NCBI RefSeq assembly: GCF_003346815.1
Contig: NZ_CP031217.1
Span: 2,620,689 to 2,684,688 of the forward strand
DNA length: 64,000 nucleotides
Direction: 5' to 3'
Source of the DNA: Halarcobacter bivalviorum
GTDB taxonomy: Bacteria > Campylobacterota > Campylobacteria > Campylobacterales > Arcobacteraceae
A program made the position numbers and the translations under genes. Under the pieces are notes generated by a model. It did no database searches and was not told the origin of the DNA. It saw nothing but the letters and a program-made list of their open reading frames with translations. Numbering within the stretch: the stretch's first letter is position 1; each line of letters begins with the position of its first letter. This document shows, piece after piece, positions 17,821 to 25,621 of this stretch.

Positions 17821-18568
17821 CTTCAAATGATAGAGTTGTATCCATTCCTATTTTTTCACAATTAGCATCATTTGTATCTGCTTTATAAGAGGCTTTTAAA
17901 TACCAAAATCCACTCTTTAAAGCTTTGAAAGTAAACTCTCCTTTTAAGTCTGTTTTACTGTAAAATGCCATTCTTGATTCATCTTTTGAGTATGAGTCTA
18001 AACTTCCATAAACTTCATGTATTTTTAAAGGTTTCCCATCTTTTGTAACTCTAAACTTAATAGGCATTCCCTCTTTAAACTCCGAAGCTTTCACTAAAGG
18101 AGTAATCTCTAAACCTTTTCCTAAGGCCTTTGTAGCAAACTCTCCATCACTATTTCCTACAACTAAAATTGATTTACCCATTTTAGAATAAATACCACAC
18201 AGCTCTACTTCTTTTTGAGTATCTTTTCTTGTTTTATTCATTTCCCATTTTCCATCCGTTGTTTTAATCCAAGCAGTTGGTTTATATGTAGCATTTACAA
18301 GATAAGTACCCTCTTCTAGTTTTTTACCTTCATAATTATAGTTTTCATTTTTTAAAGAAAGAACAAAACTCTCTTTTTCTCCAATTATCTCAATGGGATT
18401 AAAAAGCCCTGTTCTCTTTTCAGAGATTACTTCAGGTACAGGGAAATCATGTCCATAAATTATCTGTGCTTTTAAAACATCATCATTTGAAGCTTTTACC
18501 CATAAATCATGAGAGAAAGCTGTTGTTCCTAGGGCTAAACTTGTTAAAATCATTAAAAATTTTTTCAT
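17813..18568 (-). CDS. Periplasmic DUF4198 protein
   Basis: The 251-residue protein has a cleavable signal peptide (MKKFLMILTSLALGTTAFS, cut before HDLWV). The mature start HDLWVKA and the beta-rich body, ending in TFKALKSGFWYLKASY, fit DUF4198, a family that includes NikK-like periplasmic proteins of nickel and cobalt uptake. An N-terminal histidine after signal removal could bind metal. The gene lies 14 bases downstream of the TonB receptor gene on the same strand, suggesting one uptake unit for a metal or metal chelate. Which metal is not shown. Confidence 0.75.
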   Translation of the reverse strand: MKKFLMILTSLALGTTAFSHDLWVKASNDDVLKAQIIYGHDFPVPEVISEKRTGLFNPIEIIGEKESFVLSLKNENYNYEGKKLEEGTYLVNATYKPTAWIKTTDGKWEMNKTRKDTQKEVELCGIYSKMGKSILVVGNSDGEFATKALGKGLEITPLVKASEFKEGMPIKFRVTKDGKPLKIHEVYGSLDSYSKDESRMAFYSKTDLKGEFTFKALKSGFWYLKASYKADTNDANCEKIGMDTTLSFEVK

Positions 18569-18582
18569 CTATTTTTCCTTTT

Positions 18583-20733
18583 TTAAAATTTATATGTCAT
18601 ACTTAATGTAAAACCTCTTGGTGAGCCTGGAGTTATCCAAGACCTATCATAACTACTTGCAATATACTCTTTATCAAGAATATTTTCGATATTAAGTTTG
18701 AATTTTAAATCCTTATTTACTTGCCAATAAGAGCTTAAACCAGCTGTTACATAAGAAGGTAAAGTAAAACTATCAATATAGTTTCCTTGTCTTTCTCCCA
18801 CATAAATAAGATTAGTCCCTATTCCATAAGAACCTTTACTAGCTAAATAATCTTCCCACATTAAAACTAGTCCTGCTTTATGTTTTGGGATGTTTGAAAG
18901 AGCTTTCCCTTCTAAATTTACAACTTCTCCAGTCCAATAATCTTTTGCACCTGCTGCATCTTTAGTAACCTCTGTATCTGTAAAAGTATAGTTTGCATTT
19001 ATTTTGATATTATCTGTGATTTTTCCACCTATATCAAACTCTAGACCTTGACTTCTAACCTCTCCTGCAGCTATTGAATAACTTCCACTTGGATCAGAAG
19101 CAGTTAAAACATTCTCTTTATCAATTCTAAATATTGACAAAGTTGCACCCATCTCTTTATCAGAAGATTCAAACTTTAAACCTGTTTCAAAAGAGATGCC
19201 CTCTTCTGCTTCAAAACTATTTCCATTTACATCAACTCCTGAGTTTGGTCTAAATGATTTGCCTGAAGTTACATACCAAGAGAAATTAGGATTAATAAGA
19301 TAAGTTAGTCCTATTCTAGGAGAAAGAGCATAATCATTTTGAACTAAAGAGCTATCTTTTTTATAATCTTCTAAATCCATCTTTATTTCATCATATCTTA
19401 AACCTAAAAGAAGTCTCCAAGAATCAGAGAAAGCCAATTCATCTTGAACAAATAAAGCCTTTCCTCTTTGCTCTTCATATTTATCTGTACTTAGAGTTCC
19501 TTTTCCTCTTGCTAATACTGTATAAATAGGATTTGAATTAAAATTGTCAATTTGTACTGAGTTATTAAGAGTATACATTAATGAATCTAACTCATAACGA
19601 TAAGCCTCTACTCCAAATAAAAGAGTGTTTTTTACACCTTTTATAGTTGAAACATTTTTTATATCTGCTTGTAAAGAGATATCTTCTGAATTATAGTCTC
19701 TATATCTAGTACGAAGTTTTACACTATCTCCTGTAACATTTACAAAGGGTTTTACCTCTGAGCCTGTTCCATTAAAACGTCCAGTTTTATATGCAACTCC
19801 TATTTTTGCACTCCATGAATCAGAAAAGAAATGTTCTAATCTTAATTGATGCGTATAATTTTGAAGAGTCATATCTCCATCATTTGGATTACCAAAAAAA
19901 GTTTTAGGATCAAGCTTTTCTACATCTTCATTGATTGCTACGATTCCCCTATCTAATGGAGCTTCTTGTCTAATATATTCTCCCATATAAGAGATTGAAG
20001 TAGTATCATTAAGTTCCCAAAGAAAAGAAGGAGCAATAACAAATCTTTGACTTTCAACATAGTCTCGAAAACTTTTTTTCTTTTCTGCTGCAACATTTAG
20101 TCTATAAGCAAAAGAGTCACTTAAAGGTCCTGTAATATCAGAAGCTACTCTATAAAAGTCATCACTTCCTATTAGTGCTTCTACTTTATTCTCTGCTTCA
20201 AATTTAGGTTGTTTTGTTACTATATTTATAGTTCCACCTGGTTCTGAATTTCCATAAAGAGAGCCTGAAGGACCTTTTAAAAACTCTATTCTTTCAATAT
20301 TTGCAGTATCTCTTGGAGCATTATAAGCTCTATTATCTGCAAAACCATTTTTAAGAAGACTTATTCCTGAGTTTTCATGCCCTGCAAAACCTCTAATTGA
20401 AAAGTTATCCCACATTCCTCCAAAGTTATTTTGTCTAGTTACTCCACTTACATAATCTAAACTACTATTTAAATTTACAACATTTAAATCTTCTAAAACT
20501 TGATTTGTTAATACTTGGACAGATTGAGCAGTCTCTAATAAAGGGGTATCTGTACGGGTGGCTGAAGTTGGACCTAATTTGTAGTAAGAGTTTTTATTCT
20601 CTTCTGAGTCTTCACTAGTAACGGTTACGGAAGATAAAGTAACGCTACTATCATTTTCTATATCTGCTGAAAATAGTATATTAGAAAAAAATATAAAAGA
20701 TGCAGCAACTATAGAAAGAATTTTCTTTTCCAT
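18583..20733 (-). CDS. TonB-dependent siderophore-type receptor
   Basis: This 716-residue outer-membrane receptor has a signal peptide (about 1-23), a plug domain with the TonB-box region ahead of TDTPLLETAQSVQVLTNQVL, the plug hallmark IERIEFLKGPSGSLYGNSEP and GGTINIVTKQP, a 22-strand barrel with DELAFSDSWRLLLGLRYDEI, and the terminal aromatic residue in GFTLSMTYKF. Start ATG 20733 has AAGGA 8 bases upstream. The family imports ferric siderophores. A Fur-like box upstream supports iron control, while the DUF4198 partner would fit nickel or cobalt as well. Confidence 0.9.
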   Translation of the reverse strand: MEKKILSIVAASFIFFSNILFSADIENDSSVTLSSVTVTSEDSEENKNSYYKLGPTSATRTDTPLLETAQSVQVLTNQVLEDLNVVNLNSSLDYVSGVTRQNNFGGMWDNFSIRGFAGHENSGISLLKNGFADNRAYNAPRDTANIERIEFLKGPSGSLYGNSEPGGTINIVTKQPKFEAENKVEALIGSDDFYRVASDITGPLSDSFAYRLNVAAEKKKSFRDYVESQRFVIAPSFLWELNDTTSISYMGEYIRQEAPLDRGIVAINEDVEKLDPKTFFGNPNDGDMTLQNYTHQLRLEHFFSDSWSAKIGVAYKTGRFNGTGSEVKPFVNVTGDSVKLRTRYRDYNSEDISLQADIKNVSTIKGVKNTLLFGVEAYRYELDSLMYTLNNSVQIDNFNSNPIYTVLARGKGTLSTDKYEEQRGKALFVQDELAFSDSWRLLLGLRYDEIKMDLEDYKKDSSLVQNDYALSPRIGLTYLINPNFSWYVTSGKSFRPNSGVDVNGNSFEAEEGISFETGLKFESSDKEMGATLSIFRIDKENVLTASDPSGSYSIAAGEVRSQGLEFDIGGKITDNIKINANYTFTDTEVTKDAAGAKDYWTGEVVNLEGKALSNIPKHKAGLVLMWEDYLASKGSYGIGTNLIYVGERQGNYIDSFTLPSYVTAGLSSYWQVNKDLKFKLNIENILDKEYIASSYDRSWITPGSPRGFTLSMTYKF

Positions 20734-20756
20734 CTGTATCCTTGCTTTTATTTTAT

Positions 20757-20769
20757 GCAACTTGGTTGC
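20757..20769. promoter_or_regulatory. GCAAC-N3-GTTGC operator-like palindrome, TonB receptor promoter
   Basis: The sequence GCAACTTGGTTGC lies 24-36 bases upstream of the receptor ATG. On the minus strand, TGCTATTAT (a plausible extended -10) is followed by TTTATTTGCAAC and then the palindrome. The layout matches that at 2332-2344 except for three extra bases. It probably binds the same unknown regulator near the transcription start. Confidence 0.4.
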
Positions 20770-20806
20770 AAATAAAATAATAGCAAAAATAACTTAGCTA
20801 TTTCTT

Positions 20807-20825
20807 AATTATGATAATAATTATT
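20807..20825. promoter_or_regulatory. Fur-box-like site
   Basis: AATTATGATAATAATTATT matches the classical 19-base Fur box GATAATGATAATCATTATC at 15 of 19 positions. It lies about 75-93 bases upstream of the TonB receptor ATG, before the putative extended -10. Background AT-richness lowers the significance of the match. Confidence 0.45.
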
Positions 20826-20842
20826 AATAATATTTAAAAAGT

Positions 20843-21289
20843 TTAACTTATATATTTTATAATTCTAATATTATCTCTATCTACATTTCTATATTCATCA
20901 TAAAGTTTTTGATATTTTACTTTTTGTTCAAAAGAGATAGGTACTCTAATTGACTTATATTCTACTAGTTTATCATCTTTATAAACTCCACTAATAGTTG
21001 CATGAACCCAATAAAAACCTCTATCCTTTCTAAGGTTTTTTACAACTCCTTGCCATTGTTCTTTTACAGATAAAGTTTCCCAAAGTTGTCGAAAGACTCT
21101 TTTAGGCATATCAGGATGTCGTAAGATATTATGAGATTGTCCTATTAATTCATCAATCTCATAACCTGAAATTCTTGCAAAAGTTTCATTTGCATAAGTA
21201 ATATTTCCTCTTAAATCTGTTCTTGAAATAATTAATTCATCTTTAGGAATTTTTGTTTCTATTAAAAATTCACTCTCTAAGAATTCCAT
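20843..21289 (-). CDS. Aer-like stand-alone PAS domain protein, last gene of nap operon
   Basis: The protein has 148 residues and one PAS domain (about 15-125). Its pattern is typical of Aer-type energy sensors: LIISRTDLRGNITYANETFA, then HNILRHPDMPKRVF and FYWVHATISGVY. No membrane, HAMP or signalling domain is present. It starts 5 bases after napD, with AAAAGG upstream, so it belongs to the nap transcript. It could bind FAD and pass a redox signal to a chemoreceptor or kinase in trans (inference). Confidence 0.8.
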   Translation of the reverse strand: MEFLESEFLIETKIPKDELIISRTDLRGNITYANETFARISGYEIDELIGQSHNILRHPDMPKRVFRQLWETLSVKEQWQGVVKNLRKDRGFYWVHATISGVYKDDKLVEYKSIRVPISFEQKVKYQKLYDEYRNVDRDNIRIIKYIS

Positions 21290-21294
21290 GATAT

Positions 21295-21672
21295 TTACCT
21301 TTTATCAAACTCTTTAGCAAAACCTTCTAAATTTTTTCTTTTAAGGTCACCTCTATACACAATATCTTCTACTGGTATATCTTCATTTAACATTTTAGGA
21401 ACAATATCTGAGTCTTCAAGTACTTCTATATGTTCATCTAACTCATCTTCACTATAAGCCATTTGCATGTCTGCACTTACCACATGAGGAATACTTTCAA
21501 TTACTCTTAACTTTTCAAGCTCTTCTTGAACACCATTTCCCTCAATAGTTACAATTACTCTTCCTACCTCATCATGCAAATGATACTCACAGGCTTCACA
21601 TTTTTTTAAAGACTCTACAACTTCATTAATATACTCTGGTCTTGTTTGTACTACTATACTTGAAATATTCAT
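21295..21672 (-). CDS. napD: Nitrate reductase maturation chaperone
   Basis: This 125-residue protein starts at ATG 21672, with GGAG 6 bases upstream and an ATGA overlap with napL. The ferredoxin-like fold core MNISSIVVQTRPEYINEVV through VIVTIEGNGVQEELEKLRVI, with SADMQMAYSEDE, matches NapD. NapD binds the Tat signal of NapA and checks cofactor loading before export. The extra ~35 residue acidic tail is longer than in E. coli NapD. Confidence 0.9.
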   Translation of the reverse strand: MNISSIVVQTRPEYINEVVESLKKCEACEYHLHDEVGRVIVTIEGNGVQEELEKLRVIESIPHVVSADMQMAYSEDELDEHIEVLEDSDIVPKMLNEDIPVEDIVYRGDLKRKNLEGFAKEFDKR

Positions 21673-22616
21673 TTTAAACTCCAAAAATTAATTATTTGAC
21701 TATCGCTACTTGCAAAAATTTCATTCTCTGAAAGAAACAAAATTTGTGTCAAAGTTGCATCTTGTCCTGTTAATTTATATAAATACTTTTTACTGCTTGT
21801 ATTAAACACTAAAATTTCATTCTCCTCATTAAAAGCAATTGCCCCATATTTTGCATTTTTGCTTAGGGCACAACTATATAAAAGAAAATCAAAATTTAGT
21901 GCATATGAACTAAAACTATCATAGAAAACTGCTTTTCTATCTTGTCCTGCTGTTAAAATTTTTCCTCTTTTAAAATCCACTTGATATACTCTATCTAGAT
22001 TTAAAGCTTCTAACTCTTTTTCTACTACTAAATCACTTGTTTTTAAAATTCTTACAATTCCACTTTCATCTGTTGTAGCTACTTTACTTCTATTTTCATT
22101 TAACATAAAATGAGAAAAAGAGGACTGACTAATCTGACTTAAAAGAATTACTTCATTTCTTTCAATATCAAAAACTCCTAACTGATTACTTAATAGGGCA
22201 AAAATAATTTTAGAGTCACTTAAAAAAGAGGCTCTTTGCATAAAATATTTTTTCTCTATACCAATTAGTTTTTTTAGGTTTTCTTTCTCATATATCCATA
22301 AGTTTCTATAACCTTTCATCCCTTGCGCAACAATTATTAGCTTATCTTCAAATAAATCTATAGAATAAACCTTTGAAGGAATCATATCTCCCATAAAATC
22401 TTTTATTTTAGGAATCTCAATAGTTTTTACTAGCTCTTTTGTTTTAATATCAAATATCTCAACTGTTCCATTATCTGTACCTGCATACAATAATTCATTA
22501 TTATAAACCATTGATTGAACTGCCCCACTAGCTTTTAAACTATAAGTAGGTGCTTTTTGCTCTAACGCATAAGATGAAACAATAAAAAGAATTAATACTA
22601 AAACTAATCTACTCAT
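21669..22616 (-). CDS. napL: Epsilon-type nap accessory protein with beta-propeller
   Basis: The 315-residue protein has a signal peptide (about 1-17) followed by WD40/PQQ-like repeats; LLYAGTDNGTVEIFDIKTKE, DRKAVFYDS and FASSDSQIINFWSLK are typical blade ends. Position between napF and napD and length match NapL, found in nap operons of Campylobacterota such as Wolinella. It is periplasmic and has no established enzymatic role. It overlaps the upstream small gene by 8 bases and napD by 4. Confidence 0.85.
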   Translation of the reverse strand: MSRLVLVLILFIVSSYALEQKAPTYSLKASGAVQSMVYNNELLYAGTDNGTVEIFDIKTKELVKTIEIPKIKDFMGDMIPSKVYSIDLFEDKLIIVAQGMKGYRNLWIYEKENLKKLIGIEKKYFMQRASFLSDSKIIFALLSNQLGVFDIERNEVILLSQISQSSFSHFMLNENRSKVATTDESGIVRILKTSDLVVEKELEALNLDRVYQVDFKRGKILTAGQDRKAVFYDSFSSYALNFDFLLYSCALSKNAKYGAIAFNEENEILVFNTSSKKYLYKLTGQDATLTQILFLSENEIFASSDSQIINFWSLK

Positions 22617-22869
22617 TTATTTCTAAATCCTCTTTTATTTTTGCCATTTGTTGATGAAGTTCATAAAAGTGTTCATCTGTTACATCATCATCTTTTGACC
22701 ACTGTACTTCTATATCTGATCCATACTCTTCACCCATTAAGGCTAATTGTTTTGAGAAATCTTCCATATCTTTACAAATTACTTGTTTGGTACTCTGCTC
22801 ATCAGTTAATCTTATTATCCAACTATTATTATCTGACTCTTCTACATTTGCTTTAAAAATCACTGGCAT
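22609..22869 (-). CDS. Small acidic protein inside nap operon, unknown function
   Basis: The protein has 86 residues, is acidic and has no signal peptide, cysteine or membrane segment. It begins one base after the napF stop and its end overlaps napL by 8 bases, so it is co-translated with the nap genes. The sequence (VIFKANVEESDNNSWIIRLT, then an acidic helical tail) is not recognised. It is an additional gene compared with the common napAGHBFLD order. A cytoplasmic assembly role is possible but unsupported. Confidence 0.75.
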   Translation of the reverse strand: MPVIFKANVEESDNNSWIIRLTDEQSTKQVICKDMEDFSKQLALMGEEYGSDIEVQWSKDDDVTDEHFYELHQQMAKIKEDLEINE

Positions 22870-23358
22870 TTATACTCCTTTAACACTTATTGCTTCACTT
22901 GGACAAACATTTATACAAAATCCACAGTTTGTACATTTATCCTCTAAAACAGAAGGTCTAAACATACCTAGAAATTCAATTGCATCATCTAAGCAGGGAT
23001 CTTTACAAGAGAAACACATTGTATTATTCCAACTTAAACACTTTAACATATCTATCTCTACTTTTGCAGATATCTTTTGATTTGAATCTTCTATTAATAC
23101 CTCATATTCACAGGCTTTTGCACATTCTCCACAGTAAGTACAACCACCCTTTGAGAAATCAATAATAGGTGTTTTATCTTCTGCAATAACTATTATATCT
23201 TCTTCACACAAAGTGACACAAGGTGCTTCACAACTTGGGCACTCTTTGAAAAAAAGACTTTTGTCTTCATTGTATGGGGGTCTAATAAACTCTACTTGCT
23301 CTTCTTTTTTCTTTGTAAAAGAAGAAGCAAGAGAGTTAAATAACTCTCTTCTTCTCAT
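22870..23358 (-). CDS. napF: NapF, cytoplasmic ferredoxin-type protein
   Basis: This 162-residue protein carries three to four cysteine groups typical of NapF Fe-S clusters: ECPSCEAPCVTLC, GCTYCGECAKACEYEV, MCFSCKDPCLDDA and KCTNCGFCINVCPSEA. The N-terminal RRRELFNSLASS resembles the NapF start. NapF acts in the cytoplasm in post-translational handling of NapA. It lies directly between napB and the small unknown gene with almost no spacing. Confidence 0.9.
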   Translation of the reverse strand: MRRRELFNSLASSFTKKKEEQVEFIRPPYNEDKSLFFKECPSCEAPCVTLCEEDIIVIAEDKTPIIDFSKGGCTYCGECAKACEYEVLIEDSNQKISAKVEIDMLKCLSWNNTMCFSCKDPCLDDAIEFLGMFRPSVLEDKCTNCGFCINVCPSEAISVKGV

Positions 23359-23359
23359 A

Positions 23360-23992
23360 TTATTCCATTAAAGTATCTAAACCTTCTGTTAGACTTGTTC
23401 CAGTCCAAGAAGATTTTTTTGATCCATCTTCACTTGTATAATCAGGTGTAAATGTATTACCAACGATTTCTTTCATCTCACTTTGAGGTGCATGACATTG
23501 AGAACAGTTAAATCTTGAATTAGATAATTGGTGCATCTCATTGATTGTCACGTATTCTAATTTCTCACTTGAAGTGTTTTCAACTATTTTACCATTTTTT
23601 ACAATATCACCATTCTTAGTTAAAGATGTATCTGGTCTAAAATTAATCATGTGTGATTTTGGATATGGTAATGTTCCAAAAGATTCTGCCACACCTGGAG
23701 TATGACAAGAAATACACTGATTATTATTAACTGTAATTGGAAGCATTCCTTCTACATCATGAGGAATCATTGGTGGAGCATCTTGGAATGCTCTCGCAAT
23801 AGTTTTTGATGTACTTGGAGCTGCTTTACTATATTTTGTTTCATCAGGTGTTACTTTATCTTCACTATATAAGTCTACTTTTCTAAGTCCTAAAGACTCT
23901 TCACTAATTGTAGGTTGTGCTGTACTACATCCTACAAAGATTAAAAAGGAAGAAGTTGCAAGACCAATACTAATTTTTGTGATTAGTTTCAT
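23360..23992 (-). CDS. napB: Diheme c-type electron transfer subunit of periplasmic nitrate reductase
   Basis: This 210-residue protein has two heme-binding sites, CISCH (about residue 94) and CSQCH (about residue 160), and the NapB stretch APPMIPHDVEGMLPITVNNN. The N-terminus, ending FLIFVGCSTAQP, looks like a lipoprotein signal with cysteine at about 22, so NapB may be membrane-anchored; NapB is soluble in enterobacteria. It passes electrons from NapGH to NapA. It overlaps napH by 4 bases. Confidence 0.92.
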   Translation of the reverse strand: MKLITKISIGLATSSFLIFVGCSTAQPTISEESLGLRKVDLYSEDKVTPDETKYSKAAPSTSKTIARAFQDAPPMIPHDVEGMLPITVNNNQCISCHTPGVAESFGTLPYPKSHMINFRPDTSLTKNGDIVKNGKIVENTSSEKLEYVTINEMHQLSNSRFNCSQCHAPQSEMKEIVGNTFTPDYTSEDGSKKSSWTGTSLTEGLDTLME

Positions 23993-24810
23993 TTTATTTC
24001 TCCTTGTTTTTTTTGCTCTATCAAATTTCTAATTGAGAAGTTTAGTGCATCATCATCACAAACTTCTACGCATCTAGCACAATTTGTACATTCGCCTGAA
24101 AGAACTTGTTCACTTGATTTTCCAACCATAAAAAGTACTTGGCTTTCTGGACAAACCTCTTTACATTTCATACATAAAGTACATTTACTTTCATTATGTT
24201 CTACTCGAACTAGACTATATTTCCCAACTAAAGAGTAAAAAGCTCCTAAGGGGCAAATATGTCCACACCATCCATTTTTTAAAACAAAAAGGTCAAAAAG
24301 GAAAATGATTAGCACCGCTGCCCAACCTAGACCTATACCAAAAATTATCCCTCTATGTAACATAGAAATAGGAGATATAAACTCAAATGCAGGAACTGCT
24401 AATATAAAAGATAGAAGTAAACTTAATCCTAATACCCAATATCTTATAGTTCTACTTGCTGGTTGTCTTTTTTGAATTTGATTAAAACCTAATCTTCTTC
24501 GTAAGAAGTTTGATAGGTCAGTTACAATATTCATAGGACAAACCCATGAGCAAAATACTCTTCCTCCAACTAAAGCATAGAAAATAAAAATAATCAATGC
24601 TCCAATAAAAATGTCAGATGCAATTAGTGCTCCTGAGAAAAACATTTGTAAAACAGCATAGGGGTCACTTAAGGGTATTTTCTCTAAAAATACTGAAGTA
24701 CTTAAATTCCCTGTTAAAACCTTCCATCCCCAAATGTTTGCTGCAACATAAAGAAATAGTATTGATATTTGAACTACTCTTCTTTGAATTAAATATTTAT
24801 TCTTAATCAT
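23989..24810 (-). CDS. napH: Quinol oxidase-type membrane ferredoxin NapH
   Basis: The protein has 273 residues, with four membrane helices, the CxxxCP motif FCSWVCPMNIVTD and a second CGHICPLGAFY facing the cytoplasm. Two 4Fe-4S groups lie near the C-terminus: CTLCMKCKEVCPES and CTNCARCVEVC. NapH oxidises menaquinol and passes electrons to NapG. The gene overlaps napG by 8 bases and napB by 4, so translation is coupled. Confidence 0.93.
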   Translation of the reverse strand: MIKNKYLIQRRVVQISILFLYVAANIWGWKVLTGNLSTSVFLEKIPLSDPYAVLQMFFSGALIASDIFIGALIIFIFYALVGGRVFCSWVCPMNIVTDLSNFLRRRLGFNQIQKRQPASRTIRYWVLGLSLLLSFILAVPAFEFISPISMLHRGIIFGIGLGWAAVLIIFLFDLFVLKNGWCGHICPLGAFYSLVGKYSLVRVEHNESKCTLCMKCKEVCPESQVLFMVGKSSEQVLSGECTNCARCVEVCDDDALNFSIRNLIEQKKQGEIK

Positions 24811-25597
24811 TTAAAAGTCCTTCCATATCATTTAAGGAATCAACTGCTTTTCTGTTACTAATTTCTGTTTTTGTTGTTTCACTAGTAACTTTTTCTAATC
24901 TTTTCTCATCTGCTTTATCCCAACCTTTAATATAATAATCTCCTACTTTTCCTAAAGCAACTTCTCTAGGAAGTACAAATATGGCTGCCTTATCTGTTAC
25001 ACAGGCTTTTTCACACAGACCACAACCTGTACATGAATCACTATTAACAACAGGTTTCATAAAAGCATGTTTCCCTGTTCTTTCGTTTTTAGAGTATTCA
25101 ATTGTAATTGCATCTCCTAAAATAGGACATGCACGATAACAGGCATCACATTGAATTCCCCAAAAGGCAATGCAGTTTTTTGAATCAACTACTGCAACAC
25201 CCATTTGTGCCATATTTATATCGAGTTTATTATTCTTTGTAACTTTAGTTATATCTAAAGCATTTGTTGGACAAACTGGAACACATGGTATATCTGGACA
25301 CATATAACATGGTATATCTCTTGGAGTAAAGTATGGTGTACCTAAAGGCTTGTTGTCACCTGGTTTTGCTAAACTTAAAGTATCAAAAGGACAGGCTTCA
25401 ACACACATACCACATTTTATACATGTCTTTAAAAAGTCCTCTTCATCTAAAGCAGCAGGAGGTCTTAATGTAAGTTCTGACGCTGTTACTTCATCTACAT
25501 AAGCGCTCCAAGTTAAGGCACCTAAAGTTGCTAATCCGAAAGCTCTAGCCATGTTTAAGAAGAACCTTCTTCTATCGCTTACAACCTCTTTTTTCAT
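24803..25597 (-). CDS. napG: Periplasmic ferredoxin NapG
   Basis: The 264-residue protein has a Tat-type start (VVSDRRRFFLNMARAFGL) and four 4Fe-4S groups: CIKCGMCVEACP, CYMCPDIPCVPVCP, CIAFWGIQCDACYRACP and CTGCGLCEKACV. It shuttles electrons between NapH and NapB in the periplasm. It follows napA by 24 bases in the epsilon-type order A-G-H-B. Confidence 0.93.
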   Translation of the reverse strand: MKKEVVSDRRRFFLNMARAFGLATLGALTWSAYVDEVTASELTLRPPAALDEEDFLKTCIKCGMCVEACPFDTLSLAKPGDNKPLGTPYFTPRDIPCYMCPDIPCVPVCPTNALDITKVTKNNKLDINMAQMGVAVVDSKNCIAFWGIQCDACYRACPILGDAITIEYSKNERTGKHAFMKPVVNSDSCTGCGLCEKACVTDKAAIFVLPREVALGKVGDYYIKGWDKADEKRLEKVTSETTKTEISNRKAVDSLNDMEGLLND

Positions 25598-25621
25598 CTT
25601 TTACTCTTTTTGTTTTTTGTT

